Positions 19,830 to 28,384 of a DNA stretch of 64,000 nucleotides are shown piece after piece. Under the pieces are notes generated by a model that was not told the DNA's origin, made no database searches, and saw only the letters and a list, made by a program, of their open reading frames with translations. How positions within the stretch are numbered: the stretch's first letter is position 1; each line of letters starts with the position of its first letter. Both the position numbers and the translations under genes were made by a program. The DNA lies in assembly GCA_030681675.1 (NCBI GenBank), contig JAUXRP010000017.1:62001-126000 (forward strand), written 5' to 3'. This DNA comes from Candidatus Planktophila sp. (GTDB lineage: Bacteria > Actinomycetota > Actinomycetes > Nanopelagicales > Nanopelagicaceae).

Positions 19830-22205
19830 ATGAGTATTTCTGAAAAAGAACTGGAAATTCTACAAGAGGTGCAAGAACGTATTTTGTGGCTTGCTACTCG
19901 AATGATTGATTATGCCAATCATGATCGAGAAAATACTGATGGAGTAAAAGTTGGTGGACATCAGGCTTCGAGTGCTTCAATGGTTTCGATTTTAACTTCA
20001 CTCTACTTTCATCACTTAGATGCAGAGGATCGAGTGAGCGTTAAGCCCCACGCTTCTCCGGTATTTCATGCTATTCAGTTTCTGCTTGGAAATTTAGATA
20101 AGAAATATCTCACCGAACTGAGAAGTGCTGGTGGATTACAGAGTTATCCTTCGCGAACCAAGGACCCCGACCCAGTTGATTTTTCAACCGGCTCCGTCGG
20201 TCTAGGCGCGGCTGCGCCGCTTTTTGCAGGTGTTACACGCCGGTACGTTGATGCACACTTTGGTAAACGCCCACACTCTAGGTTTATTGCCTTGATTGGT
20301 GATGCCGAACTCGATGAGGGAAACATTTGGGAAGCTGTTGCAGATCCAGCAACTGATGGAGTTGGAAATGTCATGTGGGTTGTCGACTTTAACCGCCAAT
20401 CATTGGATCGAGTAATTCCTGGAATTCGAATTGCACAGTGGAGAGCTCAATTTGAAGCGGCAGGCTGGCACGTTATAGAGGTTAAGTATGGCTCTAAATT
20501 AAAGAAGGCATTTTCAATCGCGGGATCCGAAAGTTTTAAAAAATGGTTTGATGATATTCCAAATGAACAGTATCAATCTCTATATGGTCAAAGAATTGAA
20601 GATGTTCGTGAACGCTTTCTAGATGGCGCACCTGATGGAGTTAAAGAACATCTAACTTCATATTCTGATGCCGAGCTTTTTGCTATTTTGAGTGATCTTG
20701 GTGGTCATAATTTAGAATCCCTTGTCGAAACTTTTCAGTTCTGCGATAGCATGATTGATCGCCCAAGCGTTGTATTTGCATATACCGTTAAAGGTTGGGG
20801 ACTTCCGCTGGCGGGGGATCCGCGCAATCATTCTGCTCAAATTTCTACATCACAGATTAATGATCTTCGAAGTCGAGTTGAATTAACCGTTGAGGATGAG
20901 TGGAACGGATTTTCACCAAACTCGGATGTGGGAGAGTTTCTTCTCAAGCGCAGTGCTTCTTTAAAGCGCCCAATTCACTCTGGTGAAATTAGCGCAGTTA
21001 TCCCAATATCAACTAATATAAAGAGCAGCGGAATAGTTTCCACTCAGGAGGTTTTTGGGCGCGTTCTCACTGAAATTAGTCGAGATGAATCGATTCGTCC
21101 TTACTTAGTAACAACTGCACCCGATGTCGCAACATCTACGAATTTAGGTGGATTCATAAATCGAACTGGCGTTTTCCATCCTAAAGAAGTTCGCAGATGG
21201 AATGAGGATCCAGTTTTAAAGTGGGCAGAGGGACCTACGGGCCAACATATTGAATTGGGCATAAGTGAGATGAATTTATTTATGCTTCTTGGCATGTTAG
21301 GTCTCTCGTACGATCATTCAAATCAACCTTTGATCCCAATCGGGACGGTTTATGATCCATTTGTACTCAGGGGTTTAGATGCCTTTATTTATAGCGTTTA
21401 TTCTGGAGCTAAGTTTATAATTACTGGTACTCCTTCTGGTGTGACTCTAGCTCCCGAGGGAGGAGCACATCAATCGACCATTACGCCCTCAGTTGGAATG
21501 GAACTTCCTGGAGTTGTTCTCATGGAGCCGGCCTATGCACAGGCACTTGATTGGCTGCTCTGCGATGCTATAGCCCACGTTGGCGGAGGTAAACGCGATA
21601 CCACACCAGATCTTCGGCCAAATGAGCTGGCCTTCTATTTCAGACTCACAACCAGACCCGTTGATCAAAAACCATTCAATGATGCAAAGGATCGTTTAGG
21701 CGAAGCGCTGTTGCGAAGTCAGGTTTTAGCTGGGGCTTACCGATTAATCGATGGTCGTGATGGATTGAGCGAAACCAGTGGATCAATCACTGCTCCAGTA
21801 GTGCATTTAGTTGGCACTGGTGCCGTGATGCCGGAAGTTATTGAAGCTGCACGTGAATTAGCTAGCGAAGGCGTAGTTGCACATGTCGTTGATATAACTT
21901 CACCCGGCCGTTTGTATGGCAGTTGGCAGAGAACACTTAAACAAGGAATTCGTACGGCGAGCACTCCATCATTTCCTGGATCTTTAAGACCCATTTTTAC
22001 CGAGCGCGCACCGATTGTTTCAATTCATGATGGTGCATCACATGCTATGGCTTGGCTTGGTTCAGCTCTGGGAATGCCACAAGTTGCAATGGGCGTAGAT
22101 ACATTTGGTCAATCTGGCTCGATCGGCGAGCTCTATAAAATTCATGACCTCGATTCAGGATCAATTGTTAATGGCGCACTAGCTGCATTGAGTCTAAATA
22201 TTTAG
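19830..22205 (+). CDS. AceE-like thiamine-diphosphate 2-oxo-acid dehydrogenase E1 (transketolase family)
   Basis: 791 aa, homodimeric E1 type. The N-terminal ThDP-binding half carries HPxxSPVFHA-like KPHASPVFHAIQ, GSVGLGAAAPLFAG and GDAELDEGNIWEA...VVDFNRQSLD, which equals the GDGE-...-NCN cofactor motif of AceE (G157-D158). The second half has the ThDP-activating Glu in ELGISEMN and PIGTVYDPFVLRGLD. It is about 100 residues shorter than E. coli AceE, and no E2 or E3 gene is nearby. Related proteins act on pyruvate or 2-oxobutyrate (MdeB). It converges on the AGE gene, overlapping 4 bp. Confidence 0.85.
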   Translation: MSISEKELEILQEVQERILWLATRMIDYANHDRENTDGVKVGGHQASSASMVSILTSLYFHHLDAEDRVSVKPHASPVFHAIQFLLGNLDKKYLTELRSAGGLQSYPSRTKDPDPVDFSTGSVGLGAAAPLFAGVTRRYVDAHFGKRPHSRFIALIGDAELDEGNIWEAVADPATDGVGNVMWVVDFNRQSLDRVIPGIRIAQWRAQFEAAGWHVIEVKYGSKLKKAFSIAGSESFKKWFDDIPNEQYQSLYGQRIEDVRERFLDGAPDGVKEHLTSYSDAELFAILSDLGGHNLESLVETFQFCDSMIDRPSVVFAYTVKGWGLPLAGDPRNHSAQISTSQINDLRSRVELTVEDEWNGFSPNSDVGEFLLKRSASLKRPIHSGEISAVIPISTNIKSSGIVSTQEVFGRVLTEISRDESIRPYLVTTAPDVATSTNLGGFINRTGVFHPKEVRRWNEDPVLKWAEGPTGQHIELGISEMNLFMLLGMLGLSYDHSNQPLIPIGTVYDPFVLRGLDAFIYSVYSGAKFIITGTPSGVTLAPEGGAHQSTITPSVGMELPGVVLMEPAYAQALDWLLCDAIAHVGGGKRDTTPDLRPNELAFYFRLTTRPVDQKPFNDAKDRLGEALLRSQVLAGAYRLIDGRDGLSETSGSITAPVVHLVGTGAVMPEVIEAARELASEGVVAHVVDITSPGRLYGSWQRTLKQGIRTASTPSFPGSLRPIFTERAPIVSIHDGASHAMAWLGSALGMPQVAMGVDTFGQSGSIGELYKIHDLDSGSIVNGALAALSLNI

Positions 22206-23455
22206 ATAGCGCTATCTTTATGCGCAATCAAGGCACCAATAAAACTCGGCTGAAAAGGTAGTAAAGGCAGTAGACAGGCATTAAGGGCATGGTAAATATC
22301 GGGCTTTCCCGGCCAAGTAGTTTCAATCACCTGCAACTGAGAATTGAGTTCATGATGCCAAGAACCAAACTCTCGATCGATAACATGGCGATCAATGAAT
22401 AACCACCAATGGTCATAGTCAATCAAAAAATTTTGATCACCTGTAATTCGCCAGAGCACATACGCTGCCATTACCGCCTCTGCCGCAACCCAATGCATTC
22501 GGGAATGAACAACTGGCCGCATCTGCCAATCCATCGTGTAAATAAAGCCGGGTGAATTGTCAGCATTCCATCCATACTCTTTGGCCTGCTCGTAAAGCTT
22601 TCTGGCACCTTCCTCAATCCATTCATAACCTGCTTGACCTTTTACGAGTAATCCAACCTGCATCACGAGCCTTGACCATTCAAATAAGTGGCCAATTGTG
22701 ACCCCAAAAGGTCGAAATTGATCTGCCGGATTATCGTGATTGTATTCCAGCTCCACTTTCCAGCTGGATGAAAAATGTTCTGGAAGTAGCCAGTGATTAT
22801 TTCGTGCAAACTCATTTATAGTGCGTTTACAAATTGCCAATGCCCGATCAAGGTATTTTCTGTTTTTAGTTAGATCAAAGGCGGCTGTAAGTGCCTCTAC
22901 GGCGTGCATATTTACATTGATGCCACGATAACCACTCAAAGTGCTAAATTCCAGATCCCACTGATCATTCATCATTTCAAACTCTGGATCCCAAAAAAAA
23001 GTATCAATGGCATCCTCTGCCCTCCGCAAGAGCTTCGCTGCACCTTCGACTCCAGCAGCGGTGGCCGTAATAGCGGCTAGAAGGACAAACATATGATCAT
23101 AACCGAGCTTTGAAACTCCAATCGATTTTCCCGATGTATCAATCGCGTTAAAAAATCCAGAGTTTTTTTGGTCGAAGAACAAATCATTAAGCGCATCCAC
23201 ACCATGTTTAATGAGCCGAGAAGAGTCCTGCAGACCCATTAAATGTGTAAGACCAAAAACTTGAAGCATTCGGCACTGAACGTAGGCTTGGCGAGGCTGG
23301 CTCGTATCAACTTGCCCGTGCGAATTCAAGTATCCAAAACCACCGTTGACTATTTCTGAGCCATGTGCAAATTCAATGAGAGATTGTGCCTGCCTTAAAA
23401 GGAATTTCTCCCCATAAATCGTCGATCCAGTCTCATCAAGTAAAGAATTACTCAT
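22202..23455 (-). CDS. N-acylglucosamine 2-epimerase (AGE) superfamily sugar isomerase/epimerase
   Basis: 417 aa from ATG 23455, which overlaps the kbl stop by 8 bp; 11 codons more are possible from a TTG at 23488. The (alpha/alpha)6-barrel AGE family marks are NVNMHAVEALTAAFDLT, LLPEHFSSSW, GVTIGHLFEWSRL, SRMHWVAAEAVMAAYVLW and WPGKPDIYHALNACLLPLLP. The last block resembles aldose-ketose isomerases such as YihS and mannose isomerase more than GlcNAc 2-epimerase. Substrate unknown. It is the third gene of a tdh-kbl-AGE operon, an unusual partner for threonine catabolism. Confidence 0.85.
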   Translation of the reverse strand: MSNSLLDETGSTIYGEKFLLRQAQSLIEFAHGSEIVNGGFGYLNSHGQVDTSQPRQAYVQCRMLQVFGLTHLMGLQDSSRLIKHGVDALNDLFFDQKNSGFFNAIDTSGKSIGVSKLGYDHMFVLLAAITATAAGVEGAAKLLRRAEDAIDTFFWDPEFEMMNDQWDLEFSTLSGYRGINVNMHAVEALTAAFDLTKNRKYLDRALAICKRTINEFARNNHWLLPEHFSSSWKVELEYNHDNPADQFRPFGVTIGHLFEWSRLVMQVGLLVKGQAGYEWIEEGARKLYEQAKEYGWNADNSPGFIYTMDWQMRPVVHSRMHWVAAEAVMAAYVLWRITGDQNFLIDYDHWWLFIDRHVIDREFGSWHHELNSQLQVIETTWPGKPDIYHALNACLLPLLPFQPSFIGALIAHKDSAI

Positions 23456-24650
23456 GAATTTTAACTGAAAGCTCTTCCCGTGCATCAACGAAGGCTTTCA
23501 CGCACTCCCTAATCTCATCGAAAGTATGGCTTGCACTAAGTTGAATTCGAATCCGTGCTTTACCCATCGGAACAACTGGATATGAAAATGCAACTGCATA
23601 AATGCCACGATCAAATAGAGCTTTAGCCATGGAAACCGCAAGATGCTCATTACTAAACATCACAGGTACAATGGCATGTTCACCCGGAAGTAGATCAAAA
23701 CCCTCCTCAACCATTAATGCTCGGAATTCGCGGGCATTTTCTCTCACCTTTACAGCTAACTCCGGATTTGAACGCATTAAATCCAAAGCTGCGATTGTTC
23801 CCGCCACGACCGATGGTGGCACAGAGTTTGAAAATAAATATGGACGGGCTTTTTGGCGCAACATCTGCACTATCTCTGGATGTCTTGAGCTAATGAAACC
23901 TCCAGATGCTCCACCTAACGCCTTGCCAAGAGTGCCTGAAATAATGTCGACTCGATTTTGAACTCCCCAATATGTTGGAGTTCCAGCTCCGCCAGCTCCG
24001 ATAAATCCAGTTGCATGTGAATCATCGACCATAACCAAAGCTCCGTATTTATCTGCTAAATCGCAGATTCCAACAAGTGGTGCGAGATAACCATCCATAG
24101 AAAAAACACCGTCGGTAACAATGACAATATTTTTTGCCTTAGATGCAGATTGAAGTTGGATCTCCAAATCTGCGAGATCGCGGTTTTGACATCGAAATCT
24201 CTGTGCCTTGCACAATCTAATACCGTCGATGATCGAGGCGTGGTTGAGAGCGTCAGAAATAATCGCATCATTTTCGTCGAAAATCGCTTCGAAAAGGCCA
24301 CCATTTGCATCAAAGCAGGAGGGGAAAAGTATCGTTGCCTGCGTAGAAAGAAAGGAAGTTAATTTATCTTCAAGGGCAACGTGCTGGGTTTGTGTTCCAG
24401 CAATAAATCGAACACTTGCCATGCCGAAGCCAAATTGATCCAGAGCCGTTTTAGAGGCAGCAATTATCTGATCATTATTTGCCAATCCGAGATAGTTATT
24501 TGAACAGAAATTCAAAAGATTTTTACCACCAGCATGCACAAGAACTTGTTGCGCGCCTGTCAGAGCGCGTTCATGTTTATATAGGCCGGTACTTTCTAGG
24601 TTATCCAACTTGGTTTTTAAGCCATCTATAAATTCAGGAATCGATGACAC
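23448..24650 (-). CDS. kbl: glycine C-acetyltransferase (2-amino-3-ketobutyrate CoA ligase)
   Basis: PLP enzyme of the alpha-oxoamine synthase family that cleaves 2-amino-3-oxobutyrate with CoA to glycine and acetyl-CoA. 400 aa from GTG 24650: GGAG lies 6 nt before it and the tdh stop 2 bp before. A TTG at 24683 would overlap tdh by 31 bp. Hallmarks are NFCSNNYLGLA, DALNHASIIDG, VDDSHATG and SGTLGKALGG with the Schiff-base Lys (K243 from this start). With tdh it completes the threonine-to-glycine route. Confidence 0.95.
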   Translation of the reverse strand: MSSIPEFIDGLKTKLDNLESTGLYKHERALTGAQQVLVHAGGKNLLNFCSNNYLGLANNDQIIAASKTALDQFGFGMASVRFIAGTQTQHVALEDKLTSFLSTQATILFPSCFDANGGLFEAIFDENDAIISDALNHASIIDGIRLCKAQRFRCQNRDLADLEIQLQSASKAKNIVIVTDGVFSMDGYLAPLVGICDLADKYGALVMVDDSHATGFIGAGGAGTPTYWGVQNRVDIISGTLGKALGGASGGFISSRHPEIVQMLRQKARPYLFSNSVPPSVVAGTIAALDLMRSNPELAVKVRENAREFRALMVEEGFDLLPGEHAIVPVMFSNEHLAVSMAKALFDRGIYAVAFSYPVVPMGKARIRIQLSASHTFDEIRECVKAFVDAREELSVKIHE

Positions 24651-24652
24651 AA

Positions 24653-25678
24653 TTAACTCCAATCCAAAATTATTTTTCCGCAATTACCTGACCGGGCAAG
24701 CTCAAAGGCCTCTTGCCAATTATTTGCCGCAAATCTGTGAGTGATAACTGGCGAGACGTCGAGACCCTTTCCGACCATCGCATTCATTGAGTACCACGTC
24801 TCATACATTTCGCGTCCGTAAATGCCTTTGATAGTCATCATATGTGTCACAACCTTTGACCAGTCAAATGAAATCGGAGCTTTAGGCAGACCAAGGGCGG
24901 CAATTCGCGCCCCGTGCCCAACGTTCTCTAAGATCATGGGCATCGCTGATTGATGTCCACTCATTTCAAATGCAATATCAAAACCCTCTTTCATTCCTAA
25001 CTTAATCATGGTTGTAGAAACATCGTCAATTGAAATATTTATCGCAGCATCTACTCCCATTGAGCGAGCTAAATTCAATCGATACTCATTGACATCGGTT
25101 ATAACAATAAAACGTGCACCAACGAAGCGAGCAATGGCTGCAGACATAAGACCGATTGGCCCGGCTCCAGTTATGAGAACATCTTCGCCAACTACTGGAA
25201 AACTCAATGCGGTATGTACAGCATTTCCAAGCGGATCAAAAATCGCGGCGAGTTCCAAATCAATATCATGAGGGTGCAGCCACACATTACTTTCGGGAAT
25301 TACTACAAACTCGGCAAAAGCGCCATCGCGATTAACTCCAACGCCAATTGTGTTCTTGCACAGGTGGCGACGGCCAGCTCTGCAGTTACGGCAAAGCCCG
25401 CAGACAATGTGGCCTTCACCAGATACTAAGTCTCCAACATTTACCGTTGTAACGTCTGCGCCAATTTCAACAACTCGTCCGACAAATTCATGGCCTGGGA
25501 TAAAAGGGGGCGTCAGATTCGCATCGGCCCAAGAATCCCAACTTTCAATGTGCAAATCAGTTCCACAGATTCCGGTTTTAAAAACTTTTATCTTGATATC
25601 CCGCTCACCAGTTACAGGCTCCGGCAATTCAATGAACTCTAAACCTGAAGCGCGATTGCTTTTGTATAGAGCCTTCAT
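24653..25678 (-). CDS. tdh: L-threonine 3-dehydrogenase
   Basis: Zinc medium-chain dehydrogenase oxidising threonine to 2-amino-3-oxobutyrate with NAD. 341 aa, the same length as E. coli Tdh. Catalytic Zn site: C38 (GICGTDLHIESWDSWA) and H63/E64 (GHEFVGRV). Structural Zn Cys residues are C93, C96, C99 and C107. The Rossmann motif is GAGPIGLM. GGAG sits 5 nt before the ATG. First gene of the operon; a TAGATT box at 25694-25699 (minus strand) is a possible -10. Confidence 0.95.
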   Translation of the reverse strand: MKALYKSNRASGLEFIELPEPVTGERDIKIKVFKTGICGTDLHIESWDSWADANLTPPFIPGHEFVGRVVEIGADVTTVNVGDLVSGEGHIVCGLCRNCRAGRRHLCKNTIGVGVNRDGAFAEFVVIPESNVWLHPHDIDLELAAIFDPLGNAVHTALSFPVVGEDVLITGAGPIGLMSAAIARFVGARFIVITDVNEYRLNLARSMGVDAAINISIDDVSTTMIKLGMKEGFDIAFEMSGHQSAMPMILENVGHGARIAALGLPKAPISFDWSKVVTHMMTIKGIYGREMYETWYSMNAMVGKGLDVSPVITHRFAANNWQEAFELARSGNCGKIILDWS

Positions 25679-25758
25679 GTGAACTCCAATTCTAATCTAG
25701 GCTCATAACATTACTCGCAGGCTTTACCACGCCATCAATAAAGGGGACACCTAGATGC

Positions 25759-26799
25759 TTATTTCTTGTGTGGAAGCCCAAACCAACGAGTCGGTCCGGC
25801 ATGAGTGACCCAGATTTTTTGCCCTACGCTAAATCCGAGCGGTCCGGCAATGCGAGCCGTGATCTCTTCATCCGGCCATGAATCTAACACAAGCTGAAGA
25901 ACGGCATCATGTCCGTAGTAATCCACCTTAGAAACGATGGCGCTAAAAGCCGCGGCCGATGGCACTTCAGAAACTACTATCTCCTCAGGCCTGATAACTA
26001 ACTGCCCGATCTCTATCTCGCCTTTAAGATCAATCTGTGCAAGAGCAAAACGAATTGAATTACTCGCATCGCGCTCTGCCTTTAAGAGCAGAACATCTCC
26101 TGTACTGATCGCGATTTCAGGAGAGATCGGATTGGAGTAGACGCTACGTGAGCTTCCATATTGGAGGATTTGTCCATGACGCATGAGTGCAACGATATCG
26201 GCCGAAACTAACGCCTCTTCGCGATCATGAGTAACCATCAACGCGGTTGTCTTTCTCTCCTTTAGTAAATAGCAGACTTCTTCGCGCAGTTCATTTCGCA
26301 AAGCGGCGTCAAGGGCGCTAAAGGGCTCATCAAGAAGTACGATCTGCGGTTTGACAGCAAGGGCTCTTGCCAGAGCAACACGAGTTTGCTGCCCACCACT
26401 TAATTGGTATGGCTTCCTAGTTGCTAAATTTTTCATTCCAACGAGATTGAGCATCTCATCGACTACTTCGATTTTCTCACTTTTGCCCACTCCAAAACCA
26501 ATATTTTCAGCAACGCTAAGGTGTGGGAAAAGTCCTCCCTCTTGTGGAACATAGCCGATGTGTCGTTTGTTTGGTGGGAGTACAAGAGAGGAGATGCTAA
26601 CAAGTTGTTTACCAAAGCGAATCGTTCCGGAAGAAGGCGTGATTAATCCTGCAATTGAGCGAAGGAAAGTTGTCTTGCCACAGCCAGAAGGTCCTAGCAC
26701 GGCTGCAAAAGCTCCTGATGGAACTACAATCGATAAACTCTCGACAATGGGTCTGCCATCGAAGCGAACGGTTAACTCATTTACCTCAAGTGAAGTCAT
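25759..26799 (-). CDS. fbpC: ferric-type ABC transporter ATP-binding protein (FbpC-like)
   Basis: 346-aa ABC ATPase. Walker A GPSGCGKTT (36-44), Q-loop YVPQEGGLFPHL, signature LSGGQQTRVALARAL, Walker B IVLLDEP, H-loop VMVTHDREEAL, followed by a C-terminal TOBE-type regulatory domain. It overlaps the permease gene by 4 bp, and gene order SBP-permease-ATPase matches FbpABC/SfuABC iron(III) importers. Ion specificity is inferred from the partner proteins. Confidence 0.9.
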   Translation of the reverse strand: MTSLEVNELTVRFDGRPIVESLSIVVPSGAFAAVLGPSGCGKTTFLRSIAGLITPSSGTIRFGKQLVSISSLVLPPNKRHIGYVPQEGGLFPHLSVAENIGFGVGKSEKIEVVDEMLNLVGMKNLATRKPYQLSGGQQTRVALARALAVKPQIVLLDEPFSALDAALRNELREEVCYLLKERKTTALMVTHDREEALVSADIVALMRHGQILQYGSSRSVYSNPISPEIAISTGDVLLLKAERDASNSIRFALAQIDLKGEIEIGQLVIRPEEIVVSEVPSAAAFSAIVSKVDYYGHDAVLQLVLDSWPDEEITARIAGPLGFSVGQKIWVTHAGPTRWFGLPHKK

Positions 26800-28355
26800 T
26801 GAATAAGCCCTTCACTCTGTGCTTGGGAATCCGACTTGTCCGGCCGGGTAAGTATAAATGTAGGAATTGCTGCGATGATAATTAAAACGAGAGCATATGG
26901 CGCTGCTTCGTTAAATTTACTGATGGAGGTTGCCGCCCAAATCTCGGTGGCAAGCGTCTCGTATCCAGTAGGGCGCAACATTAAAGTCGCAGGTAGTTCT
27001 TTCATGGCAGTAAGAAGCACTAGTAAAAATCCGATTAATACCCCAGGCGCAGCTAAGGGAAGGGTCACGCGCCTAAAGGCAGCTAAGCCTGTTATACCTA
27101 GCGTTTCTGAGACATCATGCAGGATGGGAGCAATTCGTTGCAGACTGGCTCGAATAGAGCCGACGGCCTTTGCTAAAAAGAGAAGGGCGTAGGCAAATGC
27201 CAAGACTGGCAATGTCTGATAGATCCAGGGAAACTTCGAGCTCAGGGCGACAAGTGCTAAGCCAATAACAACTCCGGGTAGAGCATGAGTAAGCAAGATA
27301 GACGACTCTGCCAATTTTGGAATGAATCCAGATCTGCGCGCCAGAAGAATGCCCAACGGGAGCGCGAATGCCATGGCAAGAGTTGCACCGGCAAATGATG
27401 CAATCACAGTGGAAAAAGTTGCTGAGATTAAAGAAGCCATATCGATGCTCTCAGTGTTTTGAATAAATCGTGTTGTCAGAACCCAGAATGGAACACCGAG
27501 GGCTAAGAGCGCATAAGTGAAAATCAGAGTAAGTAATGGCCATCTAAGCCATCCGACTTTAATTTTAACGTGTGTTTTAACAATTCCAGCATTAGATTTA
27601 ATCACAGTCCGTCGACCGCGCAATCTAAACTCTAAGGCGATGATGAAAATAGCAAGGAGTATGAGAGCTAGCGAAATAACGGCTGCGCCATTTCGATCAA
27701 ATGTAGCTCGATACATAGTATAAATATTTCTGGTAAAAGTATTGACTCCAAGCAGAGATACGGCGCCAAAATCACTTAACACATAAAGAAAGACAAGGAG
27801 TAGGCCGGCAGAAAGACTTACTCTCATCTGTGGCCAGATAACTCTACGGAGCACCGCCACTTGAGATAGACCTAACGATCGACCGGCTTCGACTTGGGTA
27901 AAATCAATTCGTCGCAGACTCGCTACTGCCACCAAAGTTACATACGGGCTAGTGCTAAGTGTAAGGACTAGGACCGCAGCCCAAAAACCGTTAAAGCCGG
28001 GATAGATTGAGATCCAGGCATATGTTAAAACATAAGATGGAATGGCCAAGGGAAGCACAGACAAAATAATAGGCAAAGAGCCAAAAGGAAGTGTGATGTT
28101 GTGAATGAGCCATGCAAATGTTGAACCCACGATGAAGGAGAAGAGCAGAACAATGCTGGCTAAAAGTATTGTCGTTGTATAAATCTCAATAGTTCTATCG
28201 CGTAGCAACAAATTAGTCAGAGATTCCCGATCGATTTCGCTACCCCGCTTGGTGAGGTAGAGCAATGGAATTGCGGCGATCGCGATTACTAGGATCGCTG
28301 TAAAATTCAGGGAAAAATCTTTTTTGAAACCAGCATTGCCTCCAGATGGAACCAC
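26796..28355 (-). CDS. fbpB: ferric-type ABC transporter permease (FbpB-like, fused double permease)
   Basis: 519 aa with about 12 membrane helices in two homologous halves, each with a BPD_transp_1 EAA loop (EAGRSLGLSQVAVLRRVIWPQMR; ETLGITGLAAFRRVTLPLAAPG). This fused architecture is typical of FbpB/SfuB iron permeases. The GTG at 28355 sits in the loop of a 12-bp perfect hairpin and has no SD; no better in-frame start exists before the first membrane helix, so initiation is uncertain. Confidence 0.9.
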   Translation of the reverse strand: MVPSGGNAGFKKDFSLNFTAILVIAIAAIPLLYLTKRGSEIDRESLTNLLLRDRTIEIYTTTILLASIVLLFSFIVGSTFAWLIHNITLPFGSLPIILSVLPLAIPSYVLTYAWISIYPGFNGFWAAVLVLTLSTSPYVTLVAVASLRRIDFTQVEAGRSLGLSQVAVLRRVIWPQMRVSLSAGLLLVFLYVLSDFGAVSLLGVNTFTRNIYTMYRATFDRNGAAVISLALILLAIFIIALEFRLRGRRTVIKSNAGIVKTHVKIKVGWLRWPLLTLIFTYALLALGVPFWVLTTRFIQNTESIDMASLISATFSTVIASFAGATLAMAFALPLGILLARRSGFIPKLAESSILLTHALPGVVIGLALVALSSKFPWIYQTLPVLAFAYALLFLAKAVGSIRASLQRIAPILHDVSETLGITGLAAFRRVTLPLAAPGVLIGFLLVLLTAMKELPATLMLRPTGYETLATEIWAATSISKFNEAAPYALVLIIIAAIPTFILTRPDKSDSQAQSEGLIQ

Positions 28356-28367
28356 TCTGGAGGCAAT
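28335..28367 (-). promoter_or_regulatory. intercistronic hairpin between fbpA and fbpB
   Basis: On the plus strand ATTGCCTCCAGA (28335-28346) and TCTGGAGGCAAT (28356-28367) are perfect 12-bp arms around a 9-nt loop, 18 nt after the fbpA stop. There is no U-tract. The putative fbpB GTG lies in the loop. It probably protects the fbpA mRNA 3' end and/or limits fbpB translation. Confidence 0.7.
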
Positions 28368-28384
28368 CGCGTTGGACTTAATTT

